Of a DNA stretch of 64,000 nt, positions 1 to 8,804 are shown piece by piece (position 1 is the stretch's first letter; every line of letters begins with the position of its first letter). The position numbers and the translations under genes are program-made. This DNA comes from 58-81 sp012729145 (GTDB taxonomy: Bacteria > Synergistota > Synergistia > Synergistales > Thermovirgaceae). A model generated the notes under the pieces. That model did not search any database and was not told where the DNA came from. It saw only the letters and a list, made by a program, of their open reading frames with translations. The stretch lies in the NCBI GenBank assembly GCA_040770625.1, contig JAXGIW010000003.1, positions 161,634-225,633 of the forward strand. The letters are read 5' to 3'.

Positions 1-485
1 AGACACCAGGCAAGTCCCACGGGGTGGATACCTTCGATTAGAACCCCGCCGAAAGGGAAGACACCTACGGCCACTCCTGCAAGGGTCAGTATCGCCCCGG
101 CCACCTGGTAACGGTTGGGAGTCTCTCTGGTGATCACCAGCGATCCGAGGGTGGTGAGAAGAGGATGTGTAAAGAAGATCACTATGGTGACCGGTACCGA
201 GAGGTACTGGAGCGCGAAGAAGAACCCGGCGTATATCCCTACCATGCATGGCCCTGCAATGACCGCAACCTGGAGGAGCTGTCGCCCCCCCACTCTGAAA
301 CGGCCGGGACAACGGATGAGCAGGAAGAGACCAACACCGGCCGTCATAATTCCCGCTCTCAGGACTGCAACAGTAAGCATGTTGGCCCCTAGAATGCTTA
401 GCTGTTTTCCTGCAGGGCTCAGCGTACCCCAAAGAACACCCGCGGCAAGGACGGCAAGGAAATCGGTCCGGATGCGTTCCCTCAA
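1..485 (-). CDS. EamA/DMT-family transporter, C-terminus outside the window
   Basis: Reading the minus strand from 485 gives an open frame that runs off the left edge. About 160 residues are visible with alternating hydrophobic helices. The start of the first helix reads AAGVLWGTLSPAGKQL, the layout of EamA drug/metabolite exporters (roughly 300 residues, ten helices in two repeats), so about half is present. No ATG lies in frame: an in-frame TGA sits about 45 bases upstream, and the best start is TTG at 483-485, eight to ten bases after AGGAGAGG. Substrate cannot be inferred; the family exports metabolites or amino acids across the inner membrane. Confidence 0.8.
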   Translation of the reverse strand, partial: MRERIRTDFLAVLAAGVLWGTLSPAGKQLSILGANMLTVAVLRAGIMTAGVGLFLLIRCPGRFRVGGRQLLQVAVIAGPCMVGIYAGFFFALQYLSVPVTIVIFFTHPLLTTLGSLVITRETPNRYQVAGAILTLAGVAVGVFPFGGVLIEGIHPVGLAWC

Positions 486-566
486 GGCGGCAGCAACCTC
501 TCCTGTGGACTTGTGACGGTTTTTGCGTTTTCATTGTATCATCCATCCTGTGGAGCAACGGAGGTG

Positions 567-1123
567 ATGATCGGCTGCCGGACAGGAGATGTTTCCCCTA
601 TTTATCCGGACCGGGCCCGCATTCTCTGATACTGGGAAGTTTCCCTGGCGAAAGGTCTCTTCGGGAGGGACGCTACTACGCCCACCCGAGGAACGCCTTC
701 TGGTCCATCATGGGCAGGCTTTTCAATGCGGGTCCGGAACTTCCCTACGAAGAGCGGCTTGAAAGGCTCAGCTCTGCCGGGATCGCCCTTTGGGACGTTC
801 TGCTGACATGCCGGAGGACCGGCAGCATGGACGGTTCCATCATTGAGGACGGGGCCATACCGAACGATTTTCCGGGTTTTTTCCTGGAACACCCGACGAT
901 CACGGCGATATTCTTTAACGGCCAGAAGGCGGCCCGCCTGTTCGAACGGCTTGCCGCCCCGCGCCTTGGAGAGATATCGCTGAGGATGGAATGGAAGGTC
1001 CTTCCGTCAACAAGTCCGGCCTACGCCTCGAAAAGTCTGGAGCAAAAGGTCGAAGAATGGAGAGTCCTGCCGGGGGCTGGTCGGCCCTATCTTGACAGAA
1101 AAAGCTCTCTCAGAAGTTTCTGA
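567..1123 (+). pseudogene. Hypoxanthine-DNA glycosylase (UDG family 6), frameshifted near 622-628
   Basis: Two overlapping frames together make one DNA-deoxyinosine glycosylase. From ATG 567 the first frame encodes a short N-terminus ending PIYPDRARIL and stops at a TGA near 624. The second frame continues directly with LILGSFPGERSLREGRYY, then AHPRNAFW and GIALWDVL, and near the end LPSTSPAYA, the blocks expected of this base-excision-repair family. Restoring one base in the CTCTG at about 622-626 joins them exactly as RIL-LILGS. This is either a real inactivating frameshift or a sequencing error. The C-terminus overlaps the convergent msrA gene by 37 bases. The start lies only two bases behind GGAGG, so GTG 564 or TTG 534 are alternatives. 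Confidence 0.75.
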
Positions 1124-1821
1124 CCCTCCGGGGAGAGTCCGAGCATGGGCAGCTCCCGGTCGAGCTGTTCAAGAGTCCCGTAACCTCCGAGATAACCGTT
1201 GGCCCTGGCCGCGGCCGTCGAAGCAACAAGGTCCTCTTCAAGGGGGAACAACACCCTGAATTCATCGTAGATCGCCGGAGTTCCCTTCAAGGCGAATTTC
1301 TGGTGGTAATCCTCGGCCGGGTAGAACCTCTCCAGCTTCCTGATCTCAGTCCTGACCTTCCTGCCGCTCTTCTTCTCCAGTTCGGCGGCCTGCTCAAGAG
1401 CAGTTTGCTCCTGATCCGGATCGTGGAAGAGAAGGAGCGAGGCGTACTGCCTTCTGAAAGACATGGCAAAGGGGTCGTGCCCCTTCCAGAACTCCGCAAG
1501 AAGTTCCCCGTATGAGACTACAAGGGGGTCGAAATCAACCTGAAGGCTCTCGGTATGGTCCCCCAGGTTGTAGTAACCGGGGTCGGGCTTATCGCCGCCG
1601 GCGTAACCCACCCTTGTCCTTATGACCCCATCGATGCTCCCGAACCGGGAGTCGGGACCCCAGAATCAGCCCATGGCGAACGTGGCTGTCTCGAACCGGT
1701 CCGCCTGTGACAGGTCAATAGGAGGAAGAACAGGGCTTCCCTTCCCTTCCATGCTTGCTTCACCGACTTTCATGAAAGCGACAAGGACAGCCATGAGCAC
1801 AAACACCCTTAAGATCTTCAC
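1087..1821 (-). CDS. msrA: Peptide methionine sulfoxide reductase MsrA, selenocysteine-containing, probably exported
   Basis: MsrA reduces methionine-S-sulfoxide in proteins. The frame from ATG 1611 lacks the catalytic GCFWG motif. Reading upstream through a TGA at 1666-1668 gives ETATFAMG-U-FWGPDSRFG, so UGA stands exactly where the catalytic cysteine belongs (codon 52). The frame then stays open to a GTG at 1819-1821, adding an N-terminus that begins VKILRVFVLMAVLVAF, a signal peptide or membrane anchor. Downstream blocks (VGYAGGDKPDPGYYNLGDHTE, split here: VGYAGG, then GDHTES, HQKF) are typical of MsrA. The 244-residue product contains no cysteine, so there is no resolving Cys; several known Sec-MsrAs share that trait. 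A hairpin follows the UGA at the proper distance. RBS is weak; the exact start is uncertain. Confidence 0.85.
1637..1651 (-). promoter_or_regulatory. Bacterial SECIS-like hairpin for MsrA
   Basis: On the minus strand CTCCC-GGTTC-GGGAG forms a perfect five-base-pair stem (six with the inner C-G) and its apical loop starts with GG. It begins 14 bases after the UGA codon. Bacterial SECIS elements lie in the coding region just downstream of UGA and carry a G in the first two loop positions, where SelB binds. The fit is good but the stem was judged by eye only. Confidence 0.65.
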
Positions 1822-1908
1822 TCCCTGTCGCCCCCTAAAATGAAAATATTTTATTTACGCAATATACAGCCTGGGACTGAAGGGGTCAACAGTCGGGGCA
1901 AGACCGGA

Positions 1909-2463
1909 TCAGAACTCCTTGTAGGCCTCCTTTTTGGCACCGCAAACGGGGCAGAAATCCGGAGCCTTCTCCGGGGCTGTGTGGCCGCAGACGGTGCAGA
2001 TGAAAAAGGAATCATAGTCCACGTCCTTGCCCGACCTGGCAGCCTCATGCCCCCTGTGGAAGAGCTCGGCGTGGATCTTCTCCGCTTCAAGGGCCCATTT
2101 AAAGGTCCGGACGGCTCCCTTTTCCTCCTGGAACTCCGCCACTTTCAGGTAGACCGGGTACATCTGGTCTATCTCGAACTCCTCGCCCATGAAGCCCCCG
2201 GTTAGATTATCGGCGGTACTCTTGAGCCCGAATACTCCCCCGGCAGTGACAGGATGATCCCCTATCTCACCGTCGAGGACGGTAAAGTGGTTCCTGGCGT
2301 GCACCCATTCGGAGTGGGAAACTGCCCTGAAAAGCTTTGCGATCTTCGGGAAACCCTCTTTTTCGGCGGCCTCACCCCAAACCAGGTAACGCATATGGGC
2401 CATGCTCTCGCCGCCGTAGGCGGCTCTCAGGTTTTCTGCCGTCATGGCATTTCTTACAGACAT
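1909..2463 (-). CDS. rbr: Rubrerythrin
   Basis: Cytoplasmic non-heme iron peroxidase protecting anaerobes from hydrogen peroxide. The 184-residue product has a ferritin-like diiron domain (about residues 5-140, with ENLRAAYGGE, SEWVHARNH and EAEKIHAELFHR supplying Glu and His ligands) and a C-terminal rubredoxin-like domain with CTVCG and CPVCG near residues 155-177. ATG 2463 is chosen because GGAGGAG lies about eight bases upstream. The frame extends further upstream but that part does not resemble the family. It follows msrA on the same strand, and together they form an oxidative-defence pair although 87 bases separate them. Confidence 0.95.
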   Translation of the reverse strand: MSVRNAMTAENLRAAYGGESMAHMRYLVWGEAAEKEGFPKIAKLFRAVSHSEWVHARNHFTVLDGEIGDHPVTAGGVFGLKSTADNLTGGFMGEEFEIDQMYPVYLKVAEFQEEKGAVRTFKWALEAEKIHAELFHRGHEAARSGKDVDYDSFFICTVCGHTAPEKAPDFCPVCGAKKEAYKEF

Positions 2464-2744
2464 AGGAACACTCCTCCCTGGTATTTTGATCTTTTCTCCC
2501 CTGCGTGGGATCGCGCGGAGCCCATTTCTTCTCTCAGGGCTCTGATCGGCGAACAGGAAACTCCTCCTGGTACCCCGGATAATTATTGCAAAAAACATGA
2601 CCTTTTGCTAACAGGGTTCACAGGGACCGGGAAGCGATTTCTTGACCAATAAGTCCCCTTTCCTCTAAAATCAAAGTCCTGGAGAATTAAAGAACAAAGT
2701 GGCCCACAGGCCGCTAGAACACTATTGAGAAGGAGGAGTACAGA

Positions 2745-4016
2745 ATGAAGAAGAGTCTTTTCAGTAAGGGGTTGCTTCTTGTTCTGACGGCCTTTCTGGT
2801 CGTGGGAGCGATCTCTGGAGCCGCCGTTGCCGAGGAAAAGGTCATCAAGATAGGAACCCTTTTCCCGCTGACGGGACCCGTTGCCCTTGCCGGTCAACGA
2901 TGCAGGGCAGCTGTCGAGACCGCGGCCGAGGTTATCAACAATGCCCACCCCGAGCTGCAGGTACCCCTTGCTGCCCAGGAAGGCGTACTGGACGGCTACA
3001 AGTTCGTCCTTGTGCACGCAGACCACCAGGGCAAGCCTGACGTGGCCAAGTCCGAGGCCGAGCGCCTTTTCGACCAGGAGAAGGTCTGGGGGATCATCGG
3101 ATGCTACAACAGCGCCGCGACGAAACCGGCCAGTTTCGTGGCCGAGCTCAAGCAGAGAGTCTTCATGTGCGGATGTTCAAGCTCAGGTGCCCTGACCGAG
3201 CGCGACTTCAAATACTTCTTCCGCATGGCCCCCACCGACAAGACGGAGTCTCTGGAGTTCGTGGAGTTCATCGAGTGGGCCAACGAACACAAGGGCTCTG
3301 ACATCAAGACCGTCGGACTCATTTACGAGAACACCGAGTTCGGAAAGCACGCTGCTGAAGAGGGCCGTATGGCTGCCGAGGCTGGCGGTTTCAAGGTCGT
3401 CGCCGACGTAGCCTTCAACCCCGGCGCGACCAACCTCAACAGCGAGGTCCAGACACTGAAGGCCGCCAACCCCGATGCCGTTTTCGGCGCCTGCCTGGGT
3501 GGCGACTACACCCTCTGGGTCCGCACCATGAAGCAGATGGACTGGCTTCCGAAGGTCGCACTCAACTACTGCACCGGCTACCAGGATCCCATCATCGTCG
3601 GCCAGCTGGGGGATGACGCAAACTATTTCATGGGCGGCACCGGTTACGCCCCTGAGTTCGCTGAACTGATGCCCGCCGTCGCAGCTGTCGAGGAGATCTA
3701 CAAGACCAAGACCGATCCCAGCGTCCCCTTTGACAGCGACTCCATCCAGGAAGCAGTTGCGCTTTTGGTCCTGGCCCAGGCTATCGAGAAATCCGGAAGC
3801 CTTGACCCGACGGTGGTCGCCGAGACCCTCCACGCCAACGAATGGGAATCGCCTCTCTCCATGGGCGGCAAGGTGGCCTTTGCCCCCGGCGGACAGAACA
3901 TCAAGGCAATGAGCATGCTGACCCAGCTTCAGGGCGGGGAGTACAAGAGGATCTACCCGGTTGACCTTGCCGACACGGAACCTGTCATACCCATGGTCCC
4001 CTGGAAGGATCGCTGA
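2745..4016 (+). CDS. Branched-chain-type amino acid ABC transporter, substrate-binding protein (Liv 1)
   Basis: Periplasmic ligand-binding protein of about 423 residues. A signal peptide spans residues 1-29 (lysines, then LLLVLTAFLVVGAISGAAVA), and the mature part starts with the family hallmark IKIGTLFPLTGPVALAGQ. The fold is type I periplasmic binding protein (LivJ/LivK-like). Start ATG follows GAAGGAGGAG with good spacing. It heads the operon with livHMGF at 4185-7520, separated by a hairpin that probably raises expression of the binding protein over the membrane parts. Ligand is unknown: the family takes branched-chain amino acids, other amino acids, amides or short fatty acids. Confidence 0.93.
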   Translation: MKKSLFSKGLLLVLTAFLVVGAISGAAVAEEKVIKIGTLFPLTGPVALAGQRCRAAVETAAEVINNAHPELQVPLAAQEGVLDGYKFVLVHADHQGKPDVAKSEAERLFDQEKVWGIIGCYNSAATKPASFVAELKQRVFMCGCSSSGALTERDFKYFFRMAPTDKTESLEFVEFIEWANEHKGSDIKTVGLIYENTEFGKHAAEEGRMAAEAGGFKVVADVAFNPGATNLNSEVQTLKAANPDAVFGACLGGDYTLWVRTMKQMDWLPKVALNYCTGYQDPIIVGQLGDDANYFMGGTGYAPEFAELMPAVAAVEEIYKTKTDPSVPFDSDSIQEAVALLVLAQAIEKSGSLDPTVVAETLHANEWESPLSMGGKVAFAPGGQNIKAMSMLTQLQGGEYKRIYPVDLADTEPVIPMVPWKDR

Positions 4017-4090
4017 TCCAGGCCTGAACTCCTGTATCTCGGGTAAGTTACTGGACCCGCTTCTTTGCAGGACTGATCGCGGATCTACCA

Positions 4091-4128
4091 GAGAGGCAGC
4101 AGGGGTTTCTCTGTTGCCTCTCTTTTTT
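4091..4128 (+). terminator. Hairpin with U-tract between binding protein and livH
   Basis: GAGAGGCA pairs with TGCCTCTC around a loop containing GCAGGGGTTTCTCTGT, and TTTTTT follows. It sits between the binding-protein gene and the permease genes and is best read as a partial terminator (attenuator) setting the ratio of binding protein to membrane components. Confidence 0.7.
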
Positions 4129-4184
4129 CGCAGGTCTGCGGTTTTTTGAAATGAAAAGAATGATGAACTGGGGGTGTACCCTGA

Positions 4185-5045
4185 ATGGCCACGTTTCTCC
4201 AAGTCGCATTTGACGGACTGCTGAACGGGCTGCTTTACGCACTGGTAGCGGCGGGTCTTAGCCTGATATGGGGCGTCATGGATGTTATCAACTTTGCCCA
4301 TGGCGAATTCCTTATGATCGCGATGTACTTCAGCTACTGGCTTGGCTTTATCTGGAAGATCGATCCCATTATCTCTTCCGTTGCGGGTGGAGCCTTCGTT
4401 TTCATAGTAGGGGCCCTGACATACAGGCTTGTTATCAGGAGGACCATCGGTAAGTCAGCCATGTCAGCTCTTCTTGCTACCTTCGGGCTTTCCATGCTTA
4501 TCAAGAACATATGTCTGAACCGTTTCTCGCCCAACTTCCGGCTTCTGCAGGACACGCTTCTGGGTGGAAAGACCTTTAACCTGGCGGGGATAATAATTCC
4601 GGTCCCCCAGCTTGTCATCGGGCTCGTCGCGCTGGCTCTTCTGTTCGTCGTCTACCGGCTTGTCAAAAAGACCCGACTGGGGTGGGCGATACAGGCAACG
4701 GCCATGGACAAGGAAGCCGCGGAACTGATGGGGATCAATACCGAAAGGATCTACCTGCTAGTCTTTGGGCTTGGTGGAGCCTGCGTGGGGATTGCGGGCG
4801 GTCTCCTCCCCTCCTACCTTGCGGTCCATCCGGAGGTAGGGGCGCTGTTCAGCCTTATCGCTTTCGTGTGCGTAGCCATGGGGGGATTCGGAAGCATTCC
4901 CGGAGCCCTTCTGGCTTCCCTGCTTATCGGACTCGTCGAGGCCTTTGCCGGTTTTTATATCGCACCGGTCTTCAAGTACGTCGCGGTATTCGGACTCTAC
5001 CTTGTGGTTGTAATGGTCAGGCCCAGGGGCCTCTTCGGGTGGTGA
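4185..5045 (+). CDS. livH: Liv-type ABC transporter permease LivH (Liv 1)
   Basis: Inner-membrane permease of 286 residues and about eight hydrophobic helices. The N-terminal stretch GLLNGLLYALVAAGLSLIWG followed by VMDVINFAHGEF is the LivH signature, and the end has GGFGSIPGA and the VMVRPRGLFG terminus usual in the family. RBS GGGGGTG lies 7-13 bases before ATG. It pairs with LivM (5050-6051) to form the translocation channel driven by LivG and LivF. Confidence 0.93.
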   Translation: MATFLQVAFDGLLNGLLYALVAAGLSLIWGVMDVINFAHGEFLMIAMYFSYWLGFIWKIDPIISSVAGGAFVFIVGALTYRLVIRRTIGKSAMSALLATFGLSMLIKNICLNRFSPNFRLLQDTLLGGKTFNLAGIIIPVPQLVIGLVALALLFVVYRLVKKTRLGWAIQATAMDKEAAELMGINTERIYLLVFGLGGACVGIAGGLLPSYLAVHPEVGALFSLIAFVCVAMGGFGSIPGALLASLLIGLVEAFAGFYIAPVFKYVAVFGLYLVVVMVRPRGLFGW

Positions 5046-5049
5046 TCCC

Positions 5050-6051
5050 ATGAATACTACAAGAAAGATGTCAAGAAAGGATCTGTTCTGGCTGGGTCTT
5101 CTGGCCTTCTTCGCAGTTATCCCCCTTACGCCCTGGTTCAGCCACAGTTCCTTTGCCCAGCACGTAATGATCCAGGTTCTCCTCTACTCGAGCATGGCCC
5201 AGGCCTGGAACATCCTGGGCGGGTACTGTGGCCAGACATCCTTCGGCCACTCGGTGTTCTTCGGGATCGGAGCTTACGGTACAGGGATGGCCGTGGTGAA
5301 GTTCGGACTGATCCCGTGGCCGGGGATACTTGCCGGAGCCGTAATCGCGGCAATGGTCGCAGTCGCGATAAGTTACCCCTGTTTCAAACTGAAAGGCCAC
5401 TACTTCGCCATCGCCACCTTCGCCATAGTGGAGATATTCAACAGGCTCTTCATGGTCTGGTACTGGGTGGGCGGAGCGATAGGGCTTGATTACGGCTTCA
5501 CCGAGCCTGGCTGGAAGAATTTTGTGTGGTACCAGTCCAAGGTAGGTTATTTCTACGGGGTTCTGCTGCTCTTCGTCCTGGTCTTCGGCATCGTTCGCTG
5601 GATAGAGAAACACCGCTTCGGCTTCTACCTGCGGGCGGTAAGGGAAGGACAGGAGACCGCAGAATCGTTGGGAGTAAACAGCACCAGGGTCAAACTCTCG
5701 GCAATGGCTCTCTCTGCCTTCCTGGCCGCGCTCTGCGGGGCTTTCTTCGCCCAGTACAACTACCGTGTCGATCCTCCAATGGTCATGTCTCTGGATATGT
5801 CCATGAAGTTCGTCCTGATAACCATCCTCGGCGGACTTGGGACGTTCTATGGACCGCTCCTGGGGGCTGCCCTTCTCATTCCCTTGCAGGAGTACACCCG
5901 TGCGTATCTCGGCGGGATCGGCGGCGGGGTGGACCTGATAATCTTCGGCCTTCTTATCGTCGTAGTTGTCGTTTACCAGCCCAGGGGTATCATGGGAATC
6001 CTGGACCGTATCGTGAACCGGATCAGGCGGTCTGAGGGAGGGGGTAAATAG
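5050..6051 (+). CDS. livM: Liv-type ABC transporter permease LivM (Liv 1)
   Basis: Second permease, 333 residues with about ten hydrophobic segments. Family blocks include AWNILGGYCGQTSFGHSVFFG near residue 53 (split: AWNILGGYCG, QTSFGHSVFFG), AVREGQETAESLGVN and ITILGGLGTFYGPLLGA. It starts four bases after livH, implying coupled translation. The C-terminus is basic and cytoplasmic (RIRRSEGGGK), followed directly by livG. Confidence 0.93.
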   Translation: MNTTRKMSRKDLFWLGLLAFFAVIPLTPWFSHSSFAQHVMIQVLLYSSMAQAWNILGGYCGQTSFGHSVFFGIGAYGTGMAVVKFGLIPWPGILAGAVIAAMVAVAISYPCFKLKGHYFAIATFAIVEIFNRLFMVWYWVGGAIGLDYGFTEPGWKNFVWYQSKVGYFYGVLLLFVLVFGIVRWIEKHRFGFYLRAVREGQETAESLGVNSTRVKLSAMALSAFLAALCGAFFAQYNYRVDPPMVMSLDMSMKFVLITILGGLGTFYGPLLGAALLIPLQEYTRAYLGGIGGGVDLIIFGLLIVVVVVYQPRGIMGILDRIVNRIRRSEGGGK

Positions 6052-6052
6052 C

Positions 6053-6811
6053 ATGGCCCTTCTGGAAGTTCGCAACCTTACAATGAAGTTCGGATCACTG
6101 GTAGCGTGCAACGACGTCTCTTTTGATGTAGAGAAAGGTTCCGTCGTTGGACTGATAGGACCCAACGGGGCCGGGAAGACCACCCTCTTCAACTGCGTTT
6201 CAGGGTTCTACAAGCCCACTTCGGGCAAGCTTTTCTTCGACGGCCGTGATGTTACGAACCTGCCCGCCTACGAGGTGGCCCGTCTTGGAGCTGTGAGGAC
6301 CTTCCAGGTGGTACGCCCCCTTAAGGAAATGACTGTTCTGGACAACGTCCTTGTGGGAGCTTTCCTCCGGGGTGCCGACAACGAAACCGCCCACAGCGTA
6401 GCGGAGGAATGCCTCTCCCTTTGCCGTCTCGAGGACAAGAGCGGGAATCTTGCCGGAGGCCTTCCCATCGGATACAAGAAGAGACTGGAAATGGCCCGGG
6501 CGCTTGCTACCGGCCCGACCCTGCTTATGCTCGATGAGGCTATGGCTGGCCTTACTTCTACCGAGATCAAGGAAGCGCTGGAGATCATCAAGGGCCTCAG
6601 GGAGAGGGGCATCACTCTTCTTGTCGTCGAGCATATCATGGAGGCCATCATGTCCGTAGCGGACAAGGTGGTCGTTCTGGACGGTGGAGAGAAGATCGCC
6701 GAAGGGACACCCAGGGATATCGTAGAGGATGAAAGGGTAATAAAGGCCTACCTTGGCGCCAAGTTCACCGAGAGGCTTAAGCGAACGGGAGAGGTGACAA
6801 AGAATGGCTGA
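6053..6811 (+). CDS. livG: Liv-type ABC transporter ATP-binding protein LivG (Liv 1)
   Basis: Cytoplasmic ATPase of 252 residues. Walker A GPNGAGKT is at about residues 36-43, the signature region reads GGLPIGYKKRLEMARALA, Walker B is LLMLDEAMAGL and the switch histidine lies in VVEHIMEAI. The signature departs from LSGGQ, as is usual for LivG. It starts one base after the livM stop region and overlaps livF by eight bases. Confidence 0.93.
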   Translation: MALLEVRNLTMKFGSLVACNDVSFDVEKGSVVGLIGPNGAGKTTLFNCVSGFYKPTSGKLFFDGRDVTNLPAYEVARLGAVRTFQVVRPLKEMTVLDNVLVGAFLRGADNETAHSVAEECLSLCRLEDKSGNLAGGLPIGYKKRLEMARALATGPTLLMLDEAMAGLTSTEIKEALEIIKGLRERGITLLVVEHIMEAIMSVADKVVVLDGGEKIAEGTPRDIVEDERVIKAYLGAKFTERLKRTGEVTKNG

Positions 6812-7520
6812 TCCTATCCTTGAAGTGCAGGACATCCATTGCGGATACGACGGGGTCCCCGTCATCCACGGGATAAGCCTTGAGGTAACACCGGGCGAAC
6901 TGGTTGCGATCGTAGGCGCCAACGGGGCCGGCAAGACGACCACCATGAAGACCATCGCCGGACTGATGCACCCCTTTAGTGGCAGCATACACTTCGAGGG
7001 CAGGGACATCTCGAGGATGAAAGCCCACGAGACGATACGCCTGGGGGTAAGCTATGTCCCGGAGGGGAGAAGGCTGTTCTCCAAGCTCACCATCCAGGAG
7101 AATCTCGAACTGGGGGCATTCACCAAGAACGACCGGCGGGAGATTGGTCAAAGCCTGGAGCAGGTATTTGAACTTTTCCCCAAGCTCTACGACCGCCGGA
7201 CCCAGGTGGCAGAGACCATGAGTGGCGGGGAACAGCAGATGGTGGCCATAGCCAGAGGACTCATGTCCAGCCCCAGGCTTCTCCTGCTTGATGAACTCTC
7301 CCTGGGACTTATGCCTTCGCTGGTGGAGAAGGTAATGGAGGCTGTAATCTCCATCAACCGGACCGGGGTCACCGTTCTCCTGGTAGAACAGATGGTCCAG
7401 GAAGCACTGGAGATCGCCGACCGGGGCTATGTCATTCAGACCGGGAAGATAGTGCAGCAGGGAACGGCCAGGGAGCTGCTAGATTCCCCGGAGGTCCGAA
7501 AGGCTTACATGGGTATGTGA
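6804..7520 (+). CDS. livF: Liv-type ABC transporter ATP-binding protein LivF (Liv 1)
   Basis: Second ATPase subunit, 238 residues, with Walker A GANGAGKT (about residues 36-43), signature MSGGEQQMVAIARGL, Walker B LLLLDELSLGL and the LLVEQ switch region typical of LivF. Its start overlaps livG by eight bases and has GAGAGGTGAC upstream within livG. It ends the first Liv operon; no clear terminator follows before the next gene. Confidence 0.93.
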   Translation: MADPILEVQDIHCGYDGVPVIHGISLEVTPGELVAIVGANGAGKTTTMKTIAGLMHPFSGSIHFEGRDISRMKAHETIRLGVSYVPEGRRLFSKLTIQENLELGAFTKNDRREIGQSLEQVFELFPKLYDRRTQVAETMSGGEQQMVAIARGLMSSPRLLLLDELSLGLMPSLVEKVMEAVISINRTGVTVLLVEQMVQEALEIADRGYVIQTGKIVQQGTARELLDSPEVRKAYMGM

Positions 7521-7595
7521 ACCCGCATTGGAGGGACCGGCCCTTTCGGAATATTGTCAGTTGACAAAACATGTTATCAAACAGGAGGGGAGGAA

Positions 7596-8180
7596 ATGGA
7601 AGGCAACTTGCAGATCCATGTTGAGCTTGAGGGTATTGCGCCAAAGGTCTGGAGAAGATTTGTCGTCCCCTCCAGCATAACCCTTGACAGGTTAAGCGAT
7701 GTAATCCAGATCGTCATGGGCTGGTCCGGGGAGCACATGCACGTCTTTAACATAAACGGGAAGGACTACATGGACCAGCCCGATGATGCCCCTGACGCCG
7801 CAGAGGAAGGATTATTCAGGCTCGGATCTCTGCTCCCCTTCAAGGGATCTGAATTCACCTATACTTATGACCTTGGCGACAACTGGGTTCACCTGCTGAA
7901 GATAGAGAAGACCGGAATGGAAGACGACGAGGAGTGGGGGGATCTCTTCTGCGTCAACGGCAAGGGAGCCTGTCCGCCAGACGATATCGGTGGACTAACC
8001 GGTTTCACGGATTTCCTTCGGGCTATGGGCGACAGGGAAGACCCCCAGCACGAGTTCTTTATTGACTGGTACGGAGGAGAGTTCGATCCCAACGCCTTTG
8101 AATTGCTCGAGATCAACATCACCCTGCTGTTCTTTCTCCGTTGGTCCAGAGACCGCTGCCTCCCCTGGTGGAAGGACTAG
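7596..8180 (+). CDS. Plasmid pRiA4b ORF-3-like family protein
   Basis: A 194-residue protein of the pRiA4b ORF-3-like family, whose biochemical role is not established. The characteristic blocks are visible: ELEGIAPKVWRRFVVPSSIT at the N-terminus, VIQIVMGWSGEHMHVFNI, the middle YTYDLGDNWVHLLKIE and the C-terminal CPPDDIGG. ATG 7596 is preceded by AGGAGGGGAGG; an in-frame upstream start at 7554 lacks a site. The C-terminal tail (FFLRWSRDRCLPWWKD) is unusually hydrophobic and aromatic. Confidence 0.85.
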   Translation: MEGNLQIHVELEGIAPKVWRRFVVPSSITLDRLSDVIQIVMGWSGEHMHVFNINGKDYMDQPDDAPDAAEEGLFRLGSLLPFKGSEFTYTYDLGDNWVHLLKIEKTGMEDDEEWGDLFCVNGKGACPPDDIGGLTGFTDFLRAMGDREDPQHEFFIDWYGGEFDPNAFELLEINITLLFFLRWSRDRCLPWWKD

Positions 8181-8231
8181 TTCTGAATAAAGACAGGGAT
8201 AACACCTGTCTGGACAGGGAGATGATGTCTT

Positions 8232-8603
8232 GTGAAAAGTAAAGTAGGCCGAAAATATTCTGGTAGCCTTGAGGATCTTCCCGTCCTGGATGAAGGAAGT
8301 CACTCAGGTGCGGTCAGAAGGGTCATATTTGGGCCTGGTCTCTTCTGGGACGATCATGTTGCGAGGTTCTTCTCCCTGTCGCCGGGAGCCGCATCGCCCT
8401 TTCACGACCATGATTGGCCTCACTACGTCTTCATCCTGGAAGGGAACGGTGAGGCACAGATCATGGGTGAGACCTGGAGGATCAAGGCTGGATCCTGGGC
8501 TTTCGTTCCTCCTTGTACCGGGCACTGTTTTACCAATACCGGATCTGGACCCCTGAAATTCATCTGCATCGTGCCAGAGAGGGGAGACCCCTTCCGGGGT
8601 TAA
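8232..8603 (+). CDS. Cupin-domain protein
   Basis: Single-domain cupin of 123 residues. Motif 1 reads SPFHDHDWPHYVFILEGNGE, with histidines of the usual metal site, and motif 2 includes AFVPPCTGHCFTNTG. Such small cupins bind metal or small ligands and serve as isomerases, dioxygenases or sensors; no function can be fixed here. It starts at GTG 8232, about nine bases after GGGAG, and is followed by a good terminator. Confidence 0.85.
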   Translation: MKSKVGRKYSGSLEDLPVLDEGSHSGAVRRVIFGPGLFWDDHVARFFSLSPGAASPFHDHDWPHYVFILEGNGEAQIMGETWRIKAGSWAFVPPCTGHCFTNTGSGPLKFICIVPERGDPFRG

Positions 8604-8621
8604 GGCTGATAGCCCGACAAC

Positions 8622-8653
8622 GAGCCCCGGTCAGCCGCCGGGGCTCCTTTTTT
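8622..8653 (+). terminator. Rho-independent terminator after the cupin gene
   Basis: GAGCCCCGG and CCGGGGCTC form a nine-base-pair stem around TCAGCCG, followed by CTTTTTTT. It lies 18 bases after the cupin stop codon. Confidence 0.9.
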
Positions 8654-8804
8654 ATCCAGATTTTCTGTCCGCTACCGGACCAGAAGATCATTTCCCTGAT
8701 TTACGCCTCTTCGGTATCCATGTTATCCTGCTTCCATAACGGCCGTGACTGATAGCCATCACAATCCGCCGAAGAACAGGGGTATCGATTTGAAGGGTTT
8801 TACA

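Noticed and set aside
622..627. TGA in the glycosylase as selenocysteine
   Set aside because: Reading through in the same frame does not give the family sequence; homology continues in another frame, so it is a frameshift.
3183..4301. Minus-strand open frame of 372 codons opposite the Liv 1 binding protein
   Set aside because: Shadow of the binding-protein gene; no recognisable domain. The same holds for frames opposite livM (5071-6192) and the Liv 3 binding protein (50148-51182).
7554..7595. Upstream start for the pRiA4b-like gene
   Set aside because: The strong AGGAGGGGAGG site lies just before ATG 7596, and the extra 14 residues have no ribosome site or homology.
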